Part shown: positions 62,065-64,000 of the stretch, piece by piece
How positions within the stretch are numbered: position 1 is the first letter of the stretch
Layout: each line of letters begins with the position of its first letter
Assembly (NCBI GenBank): GCA_013141385.1
Contig: JABFRB010000014.1
Span: forward strand, 186,001 to 250,000
Origin: Bacteroidales bacterium
GTDB lineage: Bacteria; Bacteroidota; Bacteroidia; Bacteroidales; Tenuifilaceae
Length of the DNA: 64,000 nucleotides
Direction: 5' to 3'
Notes under the pieces: model-generated
Databases searched by the model: none
Told to the model about the DNA's origin: nothing
Seen by the model: the letters and a program-made list of their open reading frames with translations, nothing else
Position numbers and translations under genes: made by a program

Positions 62065-63348
62065 CTAAATAATTGCCTTTGATGGGTCAATTTTTTGAAT
62101 ATAATCCCTAACCACTTTAAGGTATGAACCAGCTAATGCACCATCAACAACTCGATGATCATATGATAATGATAGCATTACCATATGTCGAATTCCAATA
62201 GAATCACCAGTTGGGCTCTCAATTACAACAGGACGTTTGTTTACGGCTCCAATTGCAAGAATTGCAACCTGGGGTTGGTTGATTATTGGCGTACCAGTTA
62301 AAGTATCGAACATTCCAAGATTTGTAATAGTGAAAGTTCCTCCTTGTATCTCATCAGGTTTAAGTTGATTCTCTCTAGCACGTTTTGCCAAGTCATTTAG
62401 CGATTTGGATAAGCCTGTCAAGCTTAATCGATCTGCATTTTTAATCACTGGAACAATAAGATTGCCATTAGGAAGCGTTGTAGCAATTCCAATGTTGATA
62501 TTCTTCTTTACTATTAAGTTTTCACCATCAAGAGAGGAGTTGATATGTAAATGCTGCTTGATTCCAAATACTGCTGCCTCAATAAAGAATGGGGTTAATG
62601 TTAACTTCGCCCCTTCCTTCTTAAAATATGACTCTTTTACTTTATCTCTTAGGATTACAAGGTTTGTAACATCTACCTCAATGAAAGAAGTTACATGTGC
62701 CGATGTTTGCTTCGACATCACCATATGCTCCGCAATTAACCTGCGCATACGATCCATCTTTATAACCTCATACATTACTCCATCGGATTGCTCATGAACT
62801 ATAGGTGATGAATTTTCTTGTTGCTGAGGGGTATTTGCTGTTTTTTGAAAATCTTTTTCTTTTGAAGATAAGTAACCTAAAATATCATCCTTTGTGATTC
62901 TGCTATTAAGCCCTGTACCCTTTATATTTTTAAAATCATCGGGTTGAATGCCCTCATCCAAGGCTATTTTCCTAACTAGCGGTGATATGAATGGTTTATA
63001 TGAATTTTGCTCAACAGTAATACTAGTTTCCTGAACTGGTTTTATATAATTATCATTACCAATTTCTGCTTGCTCCTTTTTAAGTGGTTTCTTAACCTCT
63101 CCTACGCCTTCGATCTCTATAATAACAATAGGTTGACCAACCCGAGGAACTTCGCCAACCTTAAAGAGTAACTGCTTTACTACGCCCTTTACTGGTGATG
63201 GTATTTCCGAATCAACTTTATCTGTTGCTATTTCAGCTAAAGATTGATCAATTTCAATATTTTGTCCTTCAGATACCAGCCAACGGGTAATTGTTGCATC
63301 AACAATTCCTTCGCCCATAGCAGGTAGTAATACTTCAAAAGCGTTCAT
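62065..63348 (-). CDS. 2-oxoacid dehydrogenase E2 (dihydrolipoamide acyltransferase)
   Basis: 427 aa. There is one lipoyl domain with the lipoylated Lys44 in EIATDKVDSEIP, a linker, an E3/E1-binding domain (SPLVRKIALDEG ... GTGLNSRITKDDILGYL), and the catalytic domain with the HRVVDG motif (His398, Asp402). It is likely the E2 of a branched-chain or pyruvate dehydrogenase complex; the DKVDSEIPSP lipoyl motif favours the branched-chain type. No E1 or E3 gene is next to it in the window. Confidence 0.92.
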   Translation of the reverse strand: MNAFEVLLPAMGEGIVDATITRWLVSEGQNIEIDQSLAEIATDKVDSEIPSPVKGVVKQLLFKVGEVPRVGQPIVIIEIEGVGEVKKPLKKEQAEIGNDNYIKPVQETSITVEQNSYKPFISPLVRKIALDEGIQPDDFKNIKGTGLNSRITKDDILGYLSSKEKDFQKTANTPQQQENSSPIVHEQSDGVMYEVIKMDRMRRLIAEHMVMSKQTSAHVTSFIEVDVTNLVILRDKVKESYFKKEGAKLTLTPFFIEAAVFGIKQHLHINSSLDGENLIVKKNINIGIATTLPNGNLIVPVIKNADRLSLTGLSKSLNDLAKRARENQLKPDEIQGGTFTITNLGMFDTLTGTPIINQPQVAILAIGAVNKRPVVIESPTGDSIGIRHMVMLSLSYDHRVVDGALAGSYLKVVRDYIQKIDPSKAII

Positions 63349-63441
63349 AAATGATTATTTCTTTTTTAATCCACTTGATAAACATCTAAGAATTAAAAAA
63401 GTTGGTGTAATAACCCTTTTTATTCAATTAACTTGAATAAG

Positions 63442-64000
63442 TTAATTAAGTGAAAGGATATTTTTCCAAAGAATTGAAAGGTCTGAAACTATGCTGTAGT
63501 TTTTTGCATAGGCTAAATTAATTTCTGAATCATGATGTGATTCATCGTTACAATTTTTCTTTAATTGAAAAACACCATCTTTTATTTGGGGTAATCCGCT
63601 CATGGGATTATTGATTTTGATGTAACCTATCCATGTTTTTCTACCAAAAAGAACTGTAATTGCATTGGAAAGCAAAAAGATTGGTTTTCTACTGATTATA
63701 AACCATATAGGAATAGTAATTAGAATAAATATTGAAACACCAAGATCTAGTAATCTTTTATTTCTTTTGCTAGTAATACTATTTATCGCATTAAAGAGCG
63801 GTGTGTAAAGTTCTCCTGATGCATTTATTGAATTACTTCCTATAATGGAAACGCTTTCGGGAGGAGCAATTTTATAGTCAACTCCGAAGTTTGAAAGAAT
63901 GAGCATATTTCTGATTATCTCTTGAGATGAGATATTGCTACTGCAAAAGATAATTTCGTTAATATCGTTTACACGAACAAACTCAACTAATTGGTCAATA
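63442..64000 (-). CDS. C-terminal part of a membrane glycosyltransferase (5' end outside the window)
   Basis: The frame is open to the end of the window (185 codons), so an internal ATG at 63906 is not a reliable start. The visible part begins with a Rossmann-like segment (NEIIFCSSNISSQEIIRNML), then APPESVSIIGSNSI, then a basic turn and a hydrophobic helix (NKRLLDLGVSIFILITIPIW), and a short tail. This arrangement is seen at the C-terminus of Bacteroidota family 2 glycosyltransferases, where it resembles part of a polyprenyl-phosphate sugar transferase, but the catalytic motifs of that family are not visible. Identity is tentative. Confidence 0.6.
   Translation of the reverse strand, partial: IDQLVEFVRVNDINEIIFCSSNISSQEIIRNMLILSNFGVDYKIAPPESVSIIGSNSINASGELYTPLFNAINSITSKRNKRLLDLGVSIFILITIPIWFIISRKPIFLLSNAITVLFGRKTWIGYIKINNPMSGLPQIKDGVFQLKKNCNDESHHDSEINLAYAKNYSIVSDLSILWKNILSLN

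Overview
The window is a chromosomal segment of a member of the Bacteroidota, probably a Bacteroidales/Marinilabiliales-type marine or sediment organism. The evidence is: type IX secretion and gliding genes (gldJ, porU, porV and a PorP/SprF-like gene, with gldJ next to murF as in Flavobacterium); low GC; start codons almost never preceded by a Shine-Dalgarno sequence; and several upstream regions with the Bacteroidota promoter pattern TTTG ... TAnnTTTG. No tRNA, rRNA, CRISPR array or intact transposase was seen.

Layout. 1-8408: the 3' part of a hybrid sensor kinase, a PIN-PhoH ATPase, then a sixA-ppk1-ppx polyphosphate operon. 8409-11820: an accessory island of palindromes, duplicated segments and about eleven 21-bp tandem repeats, a small HTH protein, and a jacalin-aerolysin (natterin/Dln1-like) pore-former. 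11821-19985: housekeeping genes (mtaB, inositol-phosphatase family, lipid A-type acyltransferase, glycosyltransferase, acyl-CoA ligase, ppa, murF). 20049-27861: the type IX secretion block gldJ / porP-like facing porU-porV. 27878-33660: ispF, a CoA-binding protein, a lipoprotein, a long-form urocanase, then lemA with two TPM-domain genes and a tiny double-glycine-leader peptide that copies the C-terminal tail of the second TPM protein. 33723-39006 (minus): a six-gene run of two M23 peptidases, CapA-like, MerR, Nif3 and zinc ribbon. 39156-41774: alaS. 41775-45637: second accessory island, with a retron (reverse transcriptase, XRE protein, 74-aa protein and a probable structured ncRNA), a 232-bp nested-hairpin element and a truncated ATPase gene. 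45638-50047: carAB behind a leader ORF that spans two terminators. 50160-64000: M28 peptidase, lipocalin with a nonsense codon, acyl-CoA ligase, sodium symporter, recR, TPR protein, acetyltransferase, two TPR-PD40 paralogues, a 2-oxoacid dehydrogenase E2 and the 3' end of a glycosyltransferase.

How parts work together. PorU and PorV form the outer-membrane sortase/shuttle pair of the type IX system, and GldJ stabilises the associated motor. Ppk1 makes and Ppx degrades polyphosphate. CarA and CarB make carbamoyl phosphate. The retron RT would copy its ncRNA into msDNA that, with the HTH protein, may form an anti-phage unit.

The signals most worth following are the retron with its upstream RNA, the TPM-tail mimic peptide, the bacterial natterin-like protein, the carAB leader and the nested palindromic elements. 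All function calls rest on motif recognition from reading the sequence; no database search was run.
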